Of a DNA stretch of 64,000 bases, positions 45,148 to 57,440 are shown piece after piece. Both the position numbers and the translations under genes were made by a program. This DNA is from Rhinopomastus cyanomelas (lineage: Eukaryota > Chordata > Aves > Bucerotiformes > Rhinopomastidae): the NCBI GenBank assembly GCA_013400115.1, contig VXBP01003674.1:1-64000 (forward strand). Reading direction: 5' to 3'. Under the pieces are notes generated by a model, which saw only the letters and a list, made by a program, of their open reading frames with translations, made no database searches and was not told where the DNA came from. Position 1 is the first letter of the stretch. Every line of letters starts with the position of its first letter.

Positions 45148-48049
45148 TCATGCCTGATGTCTGCAGGGGCTAGTTTGAACATCTAGTTCAGCCTTTCCCC
45201 TAGGGTAGTAGTTCTCCAGGTCCAGATGGCTGGGGAACAGCAGACATCTAGCTACCACCACTTCCCTCACGAATCCCCCATGGAATAAAGGTTCCTGTGA
45301 ATGACTGCCACTCTGGGCCTCATTCTGCTTGCCCCTTCCCTTGCTCCCCATGTGCCTGTCGACCACATCTTATCTCAGTCTCAGCAAAAAGCTTCCTTAC
45401 TTTAAGAATTAACTGTCTGAAGACACAAGACCAAAGTTGCTCATGTAAAACCCCAACACTTTTCAAGACGGTTGTGACTGAAATAGGGGCCACCCCATCC
45501 CTCCCGAATTTTTTCAGCATTGCCCTTGTTTTTGTACATAATGGATCAAAGACAAAACTGCACCTCCCCAGTACCAAGGGAGAGGGTGCAAGGTCAGATG
45601 TCTCAGATGCTTGCTGTTCCCACTAAGGATAAATTGCCAAAGAGTTCAGCTCCTGCTTAAGCCAGCAAATAAGAGCTCAGTTCTAAGAAGCGCCTCACGT
45701 CGCTGTCACTGGCCAGGACACGTTAGTGAGTGCTCTCCTGGAAAGTTCAGTATCTCTTTGTAAATCCTGACTACTCATTCGAGGCTTTAACTGAGGATGC
45801 TGGAATAAACATAGCCCCTGACTCCCTAATCCCACACCTTCCACAGGAGATTCAGTCTCCTCTGGTCACAGACAATCCTGTAGTCCAATTCAAACCTCAT
45901 TATTCCCCCCCTGGCACAAAGGCTTTTGTGTGTCCTAGAAGGAACAGTTGATAAAAATGAAAGTAAAGCTGAACTAATCCAGGAAGTAAAATTATAGTTC
46001 TTTTTACTTGTTGTTCTCTCTCACTTGCAGTGCTGATGGGTAACGAGATTTGCTTTTCATCACGCTCCACATTGATGTCTAAGAAAAGGGCTGCAGACTG
46101 CAAGCTGGGAGGCAGGATTAGTGGGGTTATGTAAGCAAGACAGCAAAATCAATCACAAATGAAATCAGGCTCATTCCACCATTGTGATGAACCCTGCCCT
46201 CTCCCCTTCAGCGTGAGGAGAGAAATCGGCGTGATCTGCACAATGATTTGAGAAGTGGCTTTCAAGCAGCCTCTCACTCCCTCCCAGCTTGGTTGTTCAC
46301 GCTGCCAGATGCTGCCAGCACCTTTTGTTCCAGTTATCTGGCATGCCCACCAGCACCACAAGCAGCAATGCACCCTGACATGCTGCTTTCACGAAGCAAG
46401 CGTGATGGAAAAGTAGTGCAATGAGTATTTGTAGCCACAACTGATTAAGTCTGCTCCTGGTTCAGTGACCAGTACATCTGGATTTGGGCAGGGTGATGGT
46501 TTGCCAATAGAGCACATGGTGACCACAGGGGCAAGCACAGACAGTCCTAAGCTCTCCAGGGGTGGCCAAAAGGATAGTACATGGTGGGAAGTGGTGCAGC
46601 CTGGATTTGCAGTGTTGCAGAGATAATGTCTTTGAGATGTCAGGCTTCAGTTGTGCACCAGTTGGTTTGCCTTAATAAGGCTAGAAGAACATTGCCTGGA
46701 ATTGCCACCATGTCACCACTTAGTGAGGTAATTACAGCACAGTGGTCTGTCTGAGAGGATAAGGAAGGCTGCTCGCCTGCACCCTCACTGCAGCTGCTGG
46801 CCATCCTGCCCTTCCCCATGCCTCAGGTAGGTCACCCTGTGAAACCATCTGTGGTGCACGCATGCTGCCATGCCCACCCAGCAAGGACTCAGCCAGTACC
46901 TTCCCCAGTGCTGGATGAAAGCCTTCTGCCTGCCTTATTTAAAGAGTAAGAAAGAAGTTTGCTTTTCTGTCTAAGCTGTTCACAACAGGAGTTTGGTACA
47001 GATTAATGTGTTCCCATCATCTGGACTAGTGTCTGACTGCACAGTTATTGAGGCTCCTAACAATAACCACAGGCACCAAGCCTGCTCTAGCTTTCCAAAC
47101 TGAAATGCCTCTGAAGATCTGGGTCTAAGTGGCCACACCAGTAAACCCCCAAAAGTACTTATACACAGAAGGGCCACCAAATGTAGAGATGAATAGGCTA
47201 AAATAATTGAGATTGCTTTTTTCCTACTTGCTTCATTAATCATTATTTTGCTGTTATTGGTGATAACAGTTCCAGCTCTTTTCCTCCTGGTGGGATCCCC
47301 CTAAATGTTCCAGTGCAGCGCTCGATAAAAGCCCAGAGCACCAGCTCCGTAAGCGCAAACAGAACAGCTGGAACTACTGAGTTGTTCGAAGTGTTGCTGC
47401 TTCACACGACCTGCAGCAGGTCTAGCCATCCTACCTTTAAAGGAACAGACCCATTTTCAAATGCCCATGGCCAGACAGTACAATGATGCACAACATAACT
47501 TCACTGATTTCATCCAAGCGGCTTTAATTTTCATTAAGTGACAACTAGATGGTCGAATAGTAGCTACCTTCTATTTTTAGCTTTACTCCTCCGTGTCCCC
47601 GGTGTAGTAAAATTACACCTTCTACAAAGACAAGAAATTCATTGACTTCATGTTCTAAACAAGCCATTGTTAAAGTAAATGGAAGCCTCTTTACTCTGAA
47701 CAATAGTGAGTCAGATGGACCTGACCTCTGTGGGTGGGACTTCAATTACGCCTGTGATGTTTAAGAAAGTACAGTATTGTAATAATATTATTCATTGCAT
47801 ACCAGGAGTTCCACCAGAGGCTTGACAATCCCAGGAAACGATGCACATCCTCACTTACAGATCTCCTAAAATGCTAAATATGTCCGGTCATATGGAGCCT
47901 GATCCTGTGAAGCGCTGGCATCGCCGCTCAATAGGAAGTAGCCACATCTCCAGCCACCCCTTTCCCTAGGGGGTCATTGTGCTCAATCACAGCTTGCTGC
48001 CTTCAGTCCTCTCATAAAAACAGATAACTGGGATAAAACTACAGCAAAA
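45148..48049. other. Intergenic DNA without a recognisable gene
   Basis: 2.9 kb. No named repeat or gene seen. The longest open frame is about 109 codons and unrecognised. Confidence 0.7.
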
Positions 48050-48113
48050 ACAAGTGGACTCAATGATCTTAAAAGTCTTTTCCAGCAGAAACCATTCTGT
48101 GATTCTATGGTTC
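48050..48113 (+). repeat. Short CR1 3' end
   Basis: GGACTCAATGATCTTAAAAG, TCTTTTCCAGC and TTCTGTGATTCTATGG: + strand CR1 tail. Confidence 0.88.
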
Positions 48114-48282
48114 AAGGTGGTACTGCTGCTGGGCAATGAAGGGTGGGAAGGAAGGGGGTGAGTAAGTGGTTGTCTGGCAGGGAAAGCCAGGAACAGGTCA
48201 TTTATAGCCTGTAGAGGACAGGAGGATTGCTGGAGGGAGGAAGCAAACCGTCTCTGCAGAGCCTGTGGTCTCTCCTAAACAT

Positions 48283-48312
48283 TTTGGTTATGAACTGGAG
48301 TTCATAACCAAA
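48283..48312. repeat. Perfect palindrome, 14-bp arms with a 2-bp spacer
   Basis: Left arm TTTGGTTATGAACT (48283-48296), spacer GG, right arm AGTTCATAACCAAA (48299-48312), exactly complementary. Not part of a recognised element. Confidence 0.97.
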
Positions 48313-48894
48313 CCCAACAGTCCCCTCAAAGGGTGACATGCTGCCACCTACCGCTTCGAGGTCCAGCGTGGAGCAGGGAATGGATCACTGGCCAAAAGAC
48401 CCATCAGGAAGGAGCGACACATCCTGGCACCTCCTTCAAATGATGTGGCTAATCTAATACTTGCTTGATAATTAAGTTTGAACTGATGGCACGGCAGTGA
48501 ACAGAAAACTTGCATGAAAGGAGCTCCTGCTGCAAGCCTCTTTTTTCTGTTGGGAAACCAGATTGCCACCGCTCCGTTATACTCCTCACCCACAGCTCAC
48601 AGTGTCCGTAGAAAAAATCACAGCCTAACTCTAAGGCACAGAGCCTGTCAAAGTACTTCACCATGTGAAAATTGTCTACGATGCTCAAGCATCTAGAAAA
48701 TTCCACTTTTTCCCTAATCTTGTGTTTTCATTGCAGCAGTTGGGTCTGTACCTGGGCTCCTGCGCCCACTGGCATTCAGCCCTGCTATGAAGCTTTGCTG
48801 AACAGCTTGCAAAATCCCTTCCCTGGTGAGAACTGCTTCTTACTCTATGTTTGCTCTCTGTTGGAAGGCCTGCTCATCTCTTATGTCTGGAAGA

Positions 48895-49437
48895 TACCAA
48901 TGAGCAAAGAAGGGCAACTGAGCTGATTCAGGGTCTGGAGAACCATTCTTATGAAAGAGTCTGAGGGAGCTGAGGCTGTTCAGCCTGGAGAAGAGGAGGC
49001 TGAGAGGAGACCTCACTGCTCTCTACAACTACCTGAAGGGAGGTTGTAGTGAGGCTGGTATTGCCCTCCTCTCCCTAATGACAGGCAATAGGACAAGAGG
49101 AAATGGGGTCAAGTTGTGCCAGGGGAGGGTCAGACTGGATTTTAGGAAAAACTAAAAGAAACAGTAGTGAGAAAAGAAAAAGTAATGAGGCATCAGAACA
49201 ACCTGCTGAGGGAGGGGTGGAGGCACCATCGCTGGAGGTGTTTCTCCACAGTGAGAGCGACGGAGCAGTGCAACAGGCTGCCCAGGGAGGTTGTGGAGTC
49301 TCCTTCACTGGAGATGTTTAAGACCCACTTGGATGTGTTCCTGTGTGACTTGGTCTAGGTGATCCTGCTGCATCAGGGGGATTGGACTAGACTATGATCT
49401 CTTGGGTCCCTTCCAACCCCTAACATCCTATGATCCT
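48895..49437 (+). repeat. CR1 LINE 3' portion, first of three in a row
   Basis: Contains GCTGTTCAGCCTGGAGAAGA, CTACAACTACCTGAAGGG, two blocks resembling the NRLPREVVESPSLEMF-type ORF2 end (about 49195-49235 and 49265-49325), TGTGACTTGGTCTAG at the ORF2 stop and a tail of ATCCTATG units. The doubled ORF2-end block suggests an internal duplication or two joined copies. Confidence 0.9.
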
Positions 49438-49503
49438 ATGATCCTATGATCCTATGATCTTCCAAGGTCCCTTCCAATCCCTAATGATTCTGTGATTCCA
49501 TGT
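49438..49503 (+). repeat. Second CR1 3' end, nested in the tail of the first
   Basis: Directly after repeated ATCCTATG units comes GATCTTCCAAGGTCCCTTCC, then TAATGATTCTGTGATTCC: a strongly 5'-truncated copy in the same orientation. Confidence 0.85.
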
Positions 49504-49529
49504 TCCAAAAATGGGTAGACATGGTGTTT

Positions 49530-49622
49530 TGGGAGATGGTTTAGTGGTTAGGGGTTGTAGGATGTATTGTTGTATTTTATGATCTTGAAGGTCTTTTCCA
49601 ACCTTGATGGTTCTATGAATCT
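49530..49622 (+). repeat. Third CR1 3' end in the same cluster
   Basis: GGTTAGGGGTTGTAGGATG, GATCTTGAAGGTCTTTTCC and GATGGTTCTATGAATC: older-type + strand tail. Confidence 0.82.
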
Positions 49623-50084
49623 ACAATCTCTTCTCCCAAAGCCAGGAGGACAATCTCAGACCCTGTGACTTGCTTCTCCTCAAAGCCAGCTCCACTGTGT
49701 GGCTAGTGGAGTCGCTGCATCTTTCGCAGCTCCATCAGTGCAGGAGCTGCCCCTGGAAGGCTGTCTGAAGGCGCTTTCCAGTTGTTCAACCTGACTCATT
49801 TGGAGAAGATTTTCAAAGATAAGAAGACTTTAAAAGGTTTTCCCCCCCAATTATTCAAGTAATTAAAGCTTGAGAAAACACAGATGCTAGTAGATGGTAC
49901 ACAGACAGTTGTTTCCACTTAGAGTTTTCAGTCCGTCTGGGCAGCAGTGTCCTTGAGGCCACCACATCACCAGGTCCTCACAATGAGCTGTGATAGGGAG
50001 GGTGGCATCAAGGAATGCCAACTTTTCTTGCCTTTGTAGGGCTAGAAAATGTTCACCCCACCCTATTTATACCAGAGGCCACAC

Positions 50085-50580
50085 CTGGAGTGATGGGTCC
50101 ACTTTGGAGCTCTCCAGTACAAGAGAGATATAGAGCTACTGGAGAGACTTCAGCAAAGGGCCACACAGATAATTAAGGGACTGAAGCATCTCATCTATGA
50201 GGAGAGGCTGAAAGAGCTCAGACTGTTCAGCCTGGAGAAAAGGAGGCTCTGAGAGATCTCATCAATAGGTAAAGGGAGGGTCCAAAGAGGATGGAGCCAG
50301 GCCCTCCACCTTCAGTGGTGCCTAGACAAGGACACACAGTAATGGGCACAAACTGAAACACAGAAGGATTCTTCTGAATAACAGGAAGCACTTCTTGACT
50401 GTGAAAAGTGGCCAAGCACCAGCACAGGTTGCTCAGGGAAGTTGTGGTCTCCATCCTTAGAAACACCCAAAAGCCACCTATACACCATCTTGGGCAATTG
50501 GCTCCATGTGGCACTGCCAGAGCAAGGCAGTGTTGGCCCAGATGACCTCCAAAGGTCCTTCCTAACCATTCAGTGAGGTC
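50085..50580 (+). repeat. Older CR1 LINE fragment
   Basis: Contains AAGGGCCACACAGATAATTA, GAGGAGAGGCTGAAAGAGCT, CAGCCTGGAGAAAAGGAGG, TTGCTCAGGGAAGTTGTGG and CCAGATGACCTCCAAAGGTC in CR1 order. No octamer tail survives. Confidence 0.85.
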
Positions 50581-52384
50581 TTTCTGATAAACAAATGGAG
50601 ACACAACCATGCTGTATGGGTCTGAAGGATTATATCCAACGTGAAAAGCACAGACCATCAGAGGCAATAGCTCACTACAGAGGTGCTGTGGGCAATGAGT
50701 ACAGTTACCTGCAGACACTCCATGTCTGTGGCAACAGTAAAGTCTCCAGGGAAGATAAGATGTATTTTATTGCCTTGGTAGCTGCCTGAGTTTGATAGCT
50801 TGGATCCCTTCTGATTTCTGACGTTACCTTACAGTTGCAACCCAGCCACTCCTTATCTCCTGGATCCATTGAAAAGATGATAGCTTTTCCTTCTAAACAC
50901 TCTATGAAAATTTGTCTTTAATTTCTACGACCCATGAGCCTTGCTCGAGTGACAGGTTCATATCTTGGCAGTCCTGCTGTTCCCCCATGCAGAGCTGAGA
51001 GCAGCAGGGATGGAGACTCCACAGCACCTCACATACCACATAGCTCAGGGTCACTGAGACTGCAGCAGAGGAGGTGTCAGAAGGTACCCAACCTACTGAA
51101 TTCCTATTGGGAAGGTCATTTAATTATTTTTAGTTATTCTTTGCAGGTGTAAAGATACTCAGAGCCCTGGTTATATTTTCTTGTAGCACTTTATGTTGTA
51201 AAGACTGAGAAGCTTCAGGTGGAAAGAGCTGGAAAAAATCCTAGCTGAACTGCTGAAAATCCTTTGTGAATGTAACCATAGGAGAACAAAACAAACCAAA
51301 GCAGCCTACAAAAACCCTGAGGCATCCAATGATGGACCTAGAAAATAATTGCATTTGTGTTTAATTTCATATCTTGTGAGTAATCTCAGCGCTCTGATAA
51401 AACTCTTCACAGTGCATAAAGCTAAGCACCTCCTTCCAGTCCAGCCTGGATGGTGGCTGCAGGAGCTGGAGCACCCTGACCTTAACCCCACCTAGTTGCC
51501 TCCTTCCATAATGCCAGCCTGAGCAGCTGCAGACATGCAGAGCCTGGTCTAAGTGTTATTTTGGGGGAAGTGGCAGAAAACATTTATTTCAACAGACTTT
51601 TGAACATATTGTACTATTATTCTTAGCGGGGTGTACTTTTAGTGGAGCGGATGCTTAACTCTTGTTTTGGGTAAAAGGATAGAGTATGATGCACTAAAAA
51701 TACACCAGTGGCATCAGACATGATTAAGGGATGTTCTTTTAGCGTTGCCCTTATTAGCAAGTCTGCTCTGAAAAATGTGTTTATCAGATAGCTAACAGCA
51801 CTTCAGTTTGCTTTGGGCTAGTAACCTCACGGGTGGCTCTACTGCTGTTCTGGGTGATCAGCTAGGGACTACTGCCTATGGACTGTAGTAACACAGCCCA
51901 GCTCAGGGCAGTAAATCACTAAAGTCCAAATTATGTTCCTGACATCAAGTATTTGATAGTAATACAAAACTAAACGACTCTTTGGAAAATATGATGATGG
52001 TGGAGTTGGCACGGATGTCATCCGTGTGAGCTACGCAGCAAACAATTTGAAGCCTGAAATGTTGTTTTTAAAAGTTACAGCCAAGTTTTGTTCTTAGTCA
52101 CTTGGATTATTGCCTGTTGTGCCTAAGACTTGACATTTGCTGAATGCATTTAAAGAATGCATTTAAAGAAACACAGGCCACTCTACAACTAGTTAATAGA
52201 TGTTAATAGAAGAAACAGTCTGACAGCCTCTTGAGAAGGTGTCTGACCTCTAAGAGCCACTGCACCAGAGTAAATCCTCTTTGTACCCGTGTGACACTGA
52301 ACCACATTTCTCTCTCATGCCTTCTCTGAGGACCCCTGCAGCCAACACAGCAGATTGACAGATTTGCTTAGCAGGCTCAGATTT
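50581..52384. other. Intergenic DNA without a recognisable gene
   Basis: 1.8 kb. The only structure noted is an exact 13-bp tandem duplication (GAATGCATTTAAA) at 52142-52167. No coding signal. Confidence 0.7.
52142..52170 (+). repeat. 13-bp exact tandem duplication
   Basis: GAATGCATTTAAA occurs twice head to tail, followed by GAA. Probably replication slippage. Confidence 0.9.
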
Positions 52385-52797
52385 ATCAAAAAGCTGGGCT
52401 GGTTCCCCTGGAGCAATCAAAGAGGGTATAGAAGACCTCGGGAGGACCTTATAGATCCAACACCTGAAGGGAACCTATAGGAAGGCTGGAGAAGGACCTT
52501 TTCACAAGGGTACCTAGCAGTAGAAAGGAGAAATGGTTTTAAACTGGAGGAGACTAGGTTTAGACTAGATCTAGGAAGAAGTTATTTAGTACAAGTGTGG
52601 AGAGTCTCTGGAACAGATTACCCAGAGCTGTTGCAGATGCCCCCTCCTGAGAGCTGTTCAAGGGCAGGTTGGATAAAGCCTTGTGGAACCAAATCTAGTT
52701 GAGAGGCATCTGTGCCCACAGCAGGGATATTGGAGTAGATGATGTCCAAGGACCCTTCCAACCTCAGCCAGTCTATGACTCTATTATCCTATGACTA
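52385..52797 (+). repeat. Diverged CR1-family LINE fragment
   Basis: GGTTCCCCTGGAGCAATCAA, GGCTGGAGAAGGACCTTTTC, TAGACTAGATCTAGGAAGAA, GATGATGTCCAAGGACCC, then CTCTATTATCCTATG. CR1 layout with wording unlike the other copies, so a different, older subfamily. Confidence 0.75.
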
Positions 52798-54084
52798 CCA
52801 TCCTTCCTTATATCCTTGGATCACAACCAGATGGTATGATAGGTTGGATTTTGGAGACTCACATTCATCCTCCAGTTACTGGCATCACTAGACCACAGTT
52901 ATGGCTGTGGAACTTCTCAACAAGGGGAATGACAACTGCAGGACATTTGAAGAAGTCTACTGTGTTCAAAAACCTCAAGATGGGCAAACAATACTGCAAG
53001 CCTCAAAATGCTGGACAACTGAGCAAGGAAAAGATTTCAAGCCAGACTGGTTTGTTGATTTTTTTTTCCCCAGAGCACCTTTGAGCTGTAGTAGTTAATC
53101 AGTGCTTCGGAGAAAATAAGTCTGTACTGAAGATTCAGCCTCTTAACTACAATATACTGGGCTCTTTTATAGTAGAAGCAGAAAAGGCCAAAGAGTGTTC
53201 CTAACCTCTCAAGGTTAAACAAGGAAGATCAGGCAAATCAATTCACTCTTATTTGTCACATAAAAAAATCAACTAATGGACCTTTTGCATCTGTTTAAAA
53301 AATAAAATCTTTTAGCTATCCACATGAGAACAAAAATATTGATTCATGTGAAACAAAGCTACTAAAACTGTAGTGATATAGTATTCTCCAGTATGGTTCA
53401 GACTGCGTAAGCTCTTGGCAGATGAGATGCTTTCATCCCTGGGGTGAACAAAAAGCAGAGAAGAAAATAAGGAAGGAACATTGTTTTATAAGTTTATTGA
53501 TGTCAGAAAATGCTGGTATGCAGTAGGAGCAGTATCATCATCTGTGGAGTCCAGCTGTATGGTACCAATTAGGAATCAATGTGCAAATAACAAAACACCA
53601 ATCAATGCTTCTGTGTGACTGGCCTCAGAAAGGTTTTCCTTCGTCTGGTTCCTTCAGTTCCTTAGTAACTACAAGGTGTGCCTAATTTATTACCTGTTGG
53701 TAATAGACACGAGATGAAGAAGTCAAACTGGTGAACATGTTTTGTTTAGATACAACATTGTAAGGTAACCAGAAAGGAGCACTTCACTCATGCTCTTGTT
53801 AATGGAGCACATGAATGGGTTTATTGCTATGTCAAAAGGGAAGAAGACACCTTACAAGAAGTGTATTAGAGATCAGTCATTTTAAAATTCTGCATATAAT
53901 TTTAAATGCTCTCCTTCCTGCTGCCTACATCCTAGTCTCCCTTTCCTACTGGGAAAAATACACATTCTTTTCATTTATATGTTTTCTGTATCGAGCGGAT
54001 TACAGTAAAGGGTTCCTCAGATATACATCTCAATCTAGAGCAGGCACAGGCTGACTGAGAACCAGAAACACTTTCAGTGTTGAC
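52798..54084. other. Intergenic DNA without a recognisable gene
   Basis: 1.3 kb, AT-leaning. No gene or named repeat recognised. Confidence 0.7.
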
Positions 54085-54165
54085 TGGGTGGGGTGTCCCT
54101 GCCCATGGCAGGGGAGTTGGAACTGGATGATCCTGTGGTCCCTTCTAACCCTGACTGACTGTATG
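54085..54165 (+). repeat. CR1 3' end, first of a nested pair
   Basis: GGGGTGTCCCTGCCCATGGC, TGGATGATCCTGTGGTCCC and TGACTGACTGTATGAC: + strand CR1 tail of an older subfamily. Confidence 0.82.
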
Positions 54166-54258
54166 ACTTGGTCTAGGTGATCCTGCTGTGGCAGGGGGAT
54201 TGGACTGGATGACCTTTCAAGGTCCCTTCCAATCCCTAATGATTCTATGATTCTATGA
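54166..54258 (+). repeat. CR1 3' end, second of a nested pair
   Basis: TTGGTCTAGGTGATCCTGCT, GGCAGGGGGATTGGACTGG, TTTCAAGGTCCCTTCCAATC and a perfect ATGATTCTATGATTCTATG tail. Starts within the tail of the preceding copy. Young subfamily. Confidence 0.93.
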
Positions 54259-57122
54259 GAAGGAGGTACTAAAAGCTGAGCCTTGCCAAGATGCTTATCT
54301 AGATAATACTAAATGATAGAGATAAGACCACTGATCTGTCTTAAAGATACTACTCAGCCTTTATTTAAGTAAACAATATGCAGAGACTAATGCCAAAAAT
54401 GAAGACATTAGAAACATAAAACACAAACTAGTAATTTTAGAGAGCAAGGAAAAGCAGAAATGGATGCTGGTGGGGTTTTGCCATTCCTCTGTCTTTTGAG
54501 ACCATAAAGTTTTTGAAGGAGCAACATATGCAGCTGTAGTCATGTAGCAACACCCCCAGTGATGTCTGACAGAAAACATAACCACACTTACAGCCTGAAA
54601 CACGCAAGCCACGGCTGCAGCTCAAAGTGACAGCAGCTCCTAGTACACACTGGAGCTTCCTGCTTGCAGGATGTCCCACTTGCAGGTGTGTTTCCTGGCA
54701 GGTTTGCCCCAGACAGTCAAGAAACACGTGTGTGGCTGGCTCACACACATTACACACCGTTACGACACTTGATGTGGCAGATAGCTAGCAGTGTGAGATC
54801 CAGCAGCTCCATGTGAGCAGAGATTGGTAGAGGAGCAAGGAATCTTTTATTGTATTTATAGTTATTCTGGCTATTTGCTCAAATGTAAAAGACTCAGTTT
54901 CCCTAAATATTTCAGTTACACTCTCAGTTTTTCTTGGCATTAATGATTAACTCTACTCTCTCTCATCACCCTCTCACTCTGCCCCACACAGACCCACAGC
55001 AAAAACCTCTCCACCCAACAGAGTCCAAGCCTGTGTGTGCCTGTGATTTGAGTATGACTTGGCTTTTACTTAGCCATCTCCTACATTTCTTCAAAGATGA
55101 AGGGCAGTAGTTACACCCAAGATTTTCAATAACATTTATCACAACTTGTTACAGCAAGTTTGAGTGAAACCAGTCAGCCTGTTCAAGGTGGCAGAGATGA
55201 CCACTGCATAACATGGTTCAGCTTAAATGCTAAATTGCTTCAACAGGTCACCGTGCCTCAAACTAGAACATGCAATTTGAAACAAGGAAAGAATGTGGGC
55301 TATTTTTGCTAAGGAGTACACTGCTGGGTTGTTAAAAACTACAAGGTACGTATATTGTATGTGCTGGCATTGAAAGCTCCAAGCATTTTTCTGATTTAAG
55401 CCTGGGAATTGTGGCTGGTCACAGCTCGTTGCTAGAGCATTTGGAAAATGCTCAAGGGAACTCCTGGAACGTTAAAGAATGAGTTCTCCATTACAGGATC
55501 ACACCCATCTCATTTCTTACCCAGGAAACAATATGGTTATATATTATAAATTACGGCTAATTATCTCACATCCTCTTTCCTCATAGTTCTAAACACAGGA
55601 AGCCTTTTCTTTTTCATGATATTCAGTCTTGCTGTTAATAATGCCTTTCATTTATACAGTGGGATGTATTCCAGAGGATTCTAGTCTATCTCCACGTAGC
55701 AGTCAAAGAGTAACTGGCAAGAAGAAAATTGTGGCCAAGACAATTACAGATTTCCTCTGATCCTGTGCAAAAGGGTTGCTGCTGTCCACAAAGAACTCAG
55801 ACAATCTTATTTCCTAGGGTTTGCGTCCAAGATGTTCAATCACAGAGACAGAACACACGTTACGTGAACAGGAAGCTCTCAGGAACTGACACATGTATCC
55901 TGGATATGGAAATACTTGTCAATCTGAAGTGAGTGCTGCCAAATCGTATCCGACCTGATCCCACCCATCGGGTTATTCTGAAGCTCAGTCGTGCCAACAG
56001 TGATGCAAACAGTGCTTTTTGTACTTAGCTTACTGATTGGTAAATGTGGCTGGTTTAAACACAAGAGTAGAGCCAATAGTAGCTGATTAATCTCTTGCAG
56101 TGTCCCCCCTAGCATTTAGCAAAACAAATACAAGCAGAAACAAAAGCAGAATGGCTAACTGACCATATCTCAGAAACTAATTTTTGGTTTAGGTGTTAGA
56201 CCAACCTCCTGCATTGTCTAAAAAGCAGAAGTCTTGAATTCATTAGCAAGTGTTAACTCTTATTCTACAATAAGTCTTTCCAAGCAGTAAAATCTGCAAG
56301 CAAAGACATACTGCATGTAAATGAAAAACATAGTATCTCAAACTGGTTTTTCTAAGCAAAAACAAGGAAAGAATGAAAAGCACTAACACTGAAATAAAGT
56401 TCCTCAGTGCTAGATACACATGTAGAACTTCAAAACTAAACATTCCTTGAAAAGCAACGGGAATGCAAGCATCAAAGACACAGAAATCAAAACATTATTA
56501 ATATTAGAATAATGACCTGCTCTACCTAGTTCATTTTAAGCTAATTTAATTTTTGCATAATATACAAACAGAAGTTGAGTTTTAAATTAGAGTAATAATA
56601 AAAATTCATTGCTTGAAAGAGAGAGACTGAATCCACAAAAAACTTCTGGAAAAAAATAATCAAGCAACTGGTTTGCAAGTTCTCTGAGAACAGGACGAAG
56701 GACTAACACTAATTTTTCAAGAGCAACTGATGCCAAAACAATCACTATCCTTTTCTAGCAGCATAACAGGTCCCTTGGACAGAACAGAGAGTGGCTGTGT
56801 GTGTATTTGACTTCAGTAAGTTTTTTTTATTTTAGCAGGCCTTTCAATGCTGTTTTAACCAAACAAGGAGAATGAATTAAAAGAGCTAAAAGCAGATAAA
56901 AATCTGTTGCAAAGAGAAATGCTCACAGTCGCCAGGACCAAACAAATGGACTTCTGATGGGGCATGAAGGATCCCAGTTACAGATCACAACAGCTTTCCA
57001 AAACTATAAATTTTAAACCAGACAAGTAGCCTACTTGAGGTGGCTTTGGAAGACAGAGTCTCCACCACCAGAGATCTTGTAGAACAGGCTGAATAAAAGA
57101 GCAACATGTTTATGACTGACTC
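54259..57122. other. Intergenic DNA without a recognisable gene
   Basis: 2.9 kb, AT-rich. No gene, RNA or named repeat recognised. Confidence 0.7.
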
Positions 57123-57440
57123 TGTATGGAAGCCAGGAGGAGGTTGCTCTCTTCTCTCAGGCAGCCAGCACCAGAACAAGAGGACACAGCCTCAAGCTGC
57201 GCCAGGGGAAATTTAGGCTTGAGGTGAGGAGAAAGTTCTTCACCGAGAGAGTCATTGGCCACTGGAATGGCCTGCCCAGGGAGGTGGTGGAGTCGCCAAC
57301 TCTGGAGCTGTTCAAGGCACGATTGGACGTGGCACTTGGTGCCATGGTCTAGCCTTGAGCTCTGTGGTGACAGGTTGGACTTGATGATCTATGAGGTCTC
57401 TTCCAACCTTGATAATACTGTGATACTGTGATACTGTGTG
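57123..57440 (+). repeat. Well-preserved CR1 with a GATACTGT tail
   Basis: CCAGAACAAGAGGACACAGC, CGCCAGGGGAAATTTAGGC, GAATGGCCTGCCCAGGGAGG, TTCAAGGCACGATTGGACG, ATGGTCTAG (ORF2 stop) and GGTTGGACTTGATGATCTA, then repeated GATACTGT units. The ORF2 C-terminus reads without a break for about 70 codons. The tail octamer differs from the ATTCTATG tails elsewhere. Confidence 0.9.

Noticed and set aside
50227..50718. 163-codon reverse-strand open frame
   Set aside because: Lies antisense to a CR1 fragment (50085-50580), so it is a by-product of the repeat.
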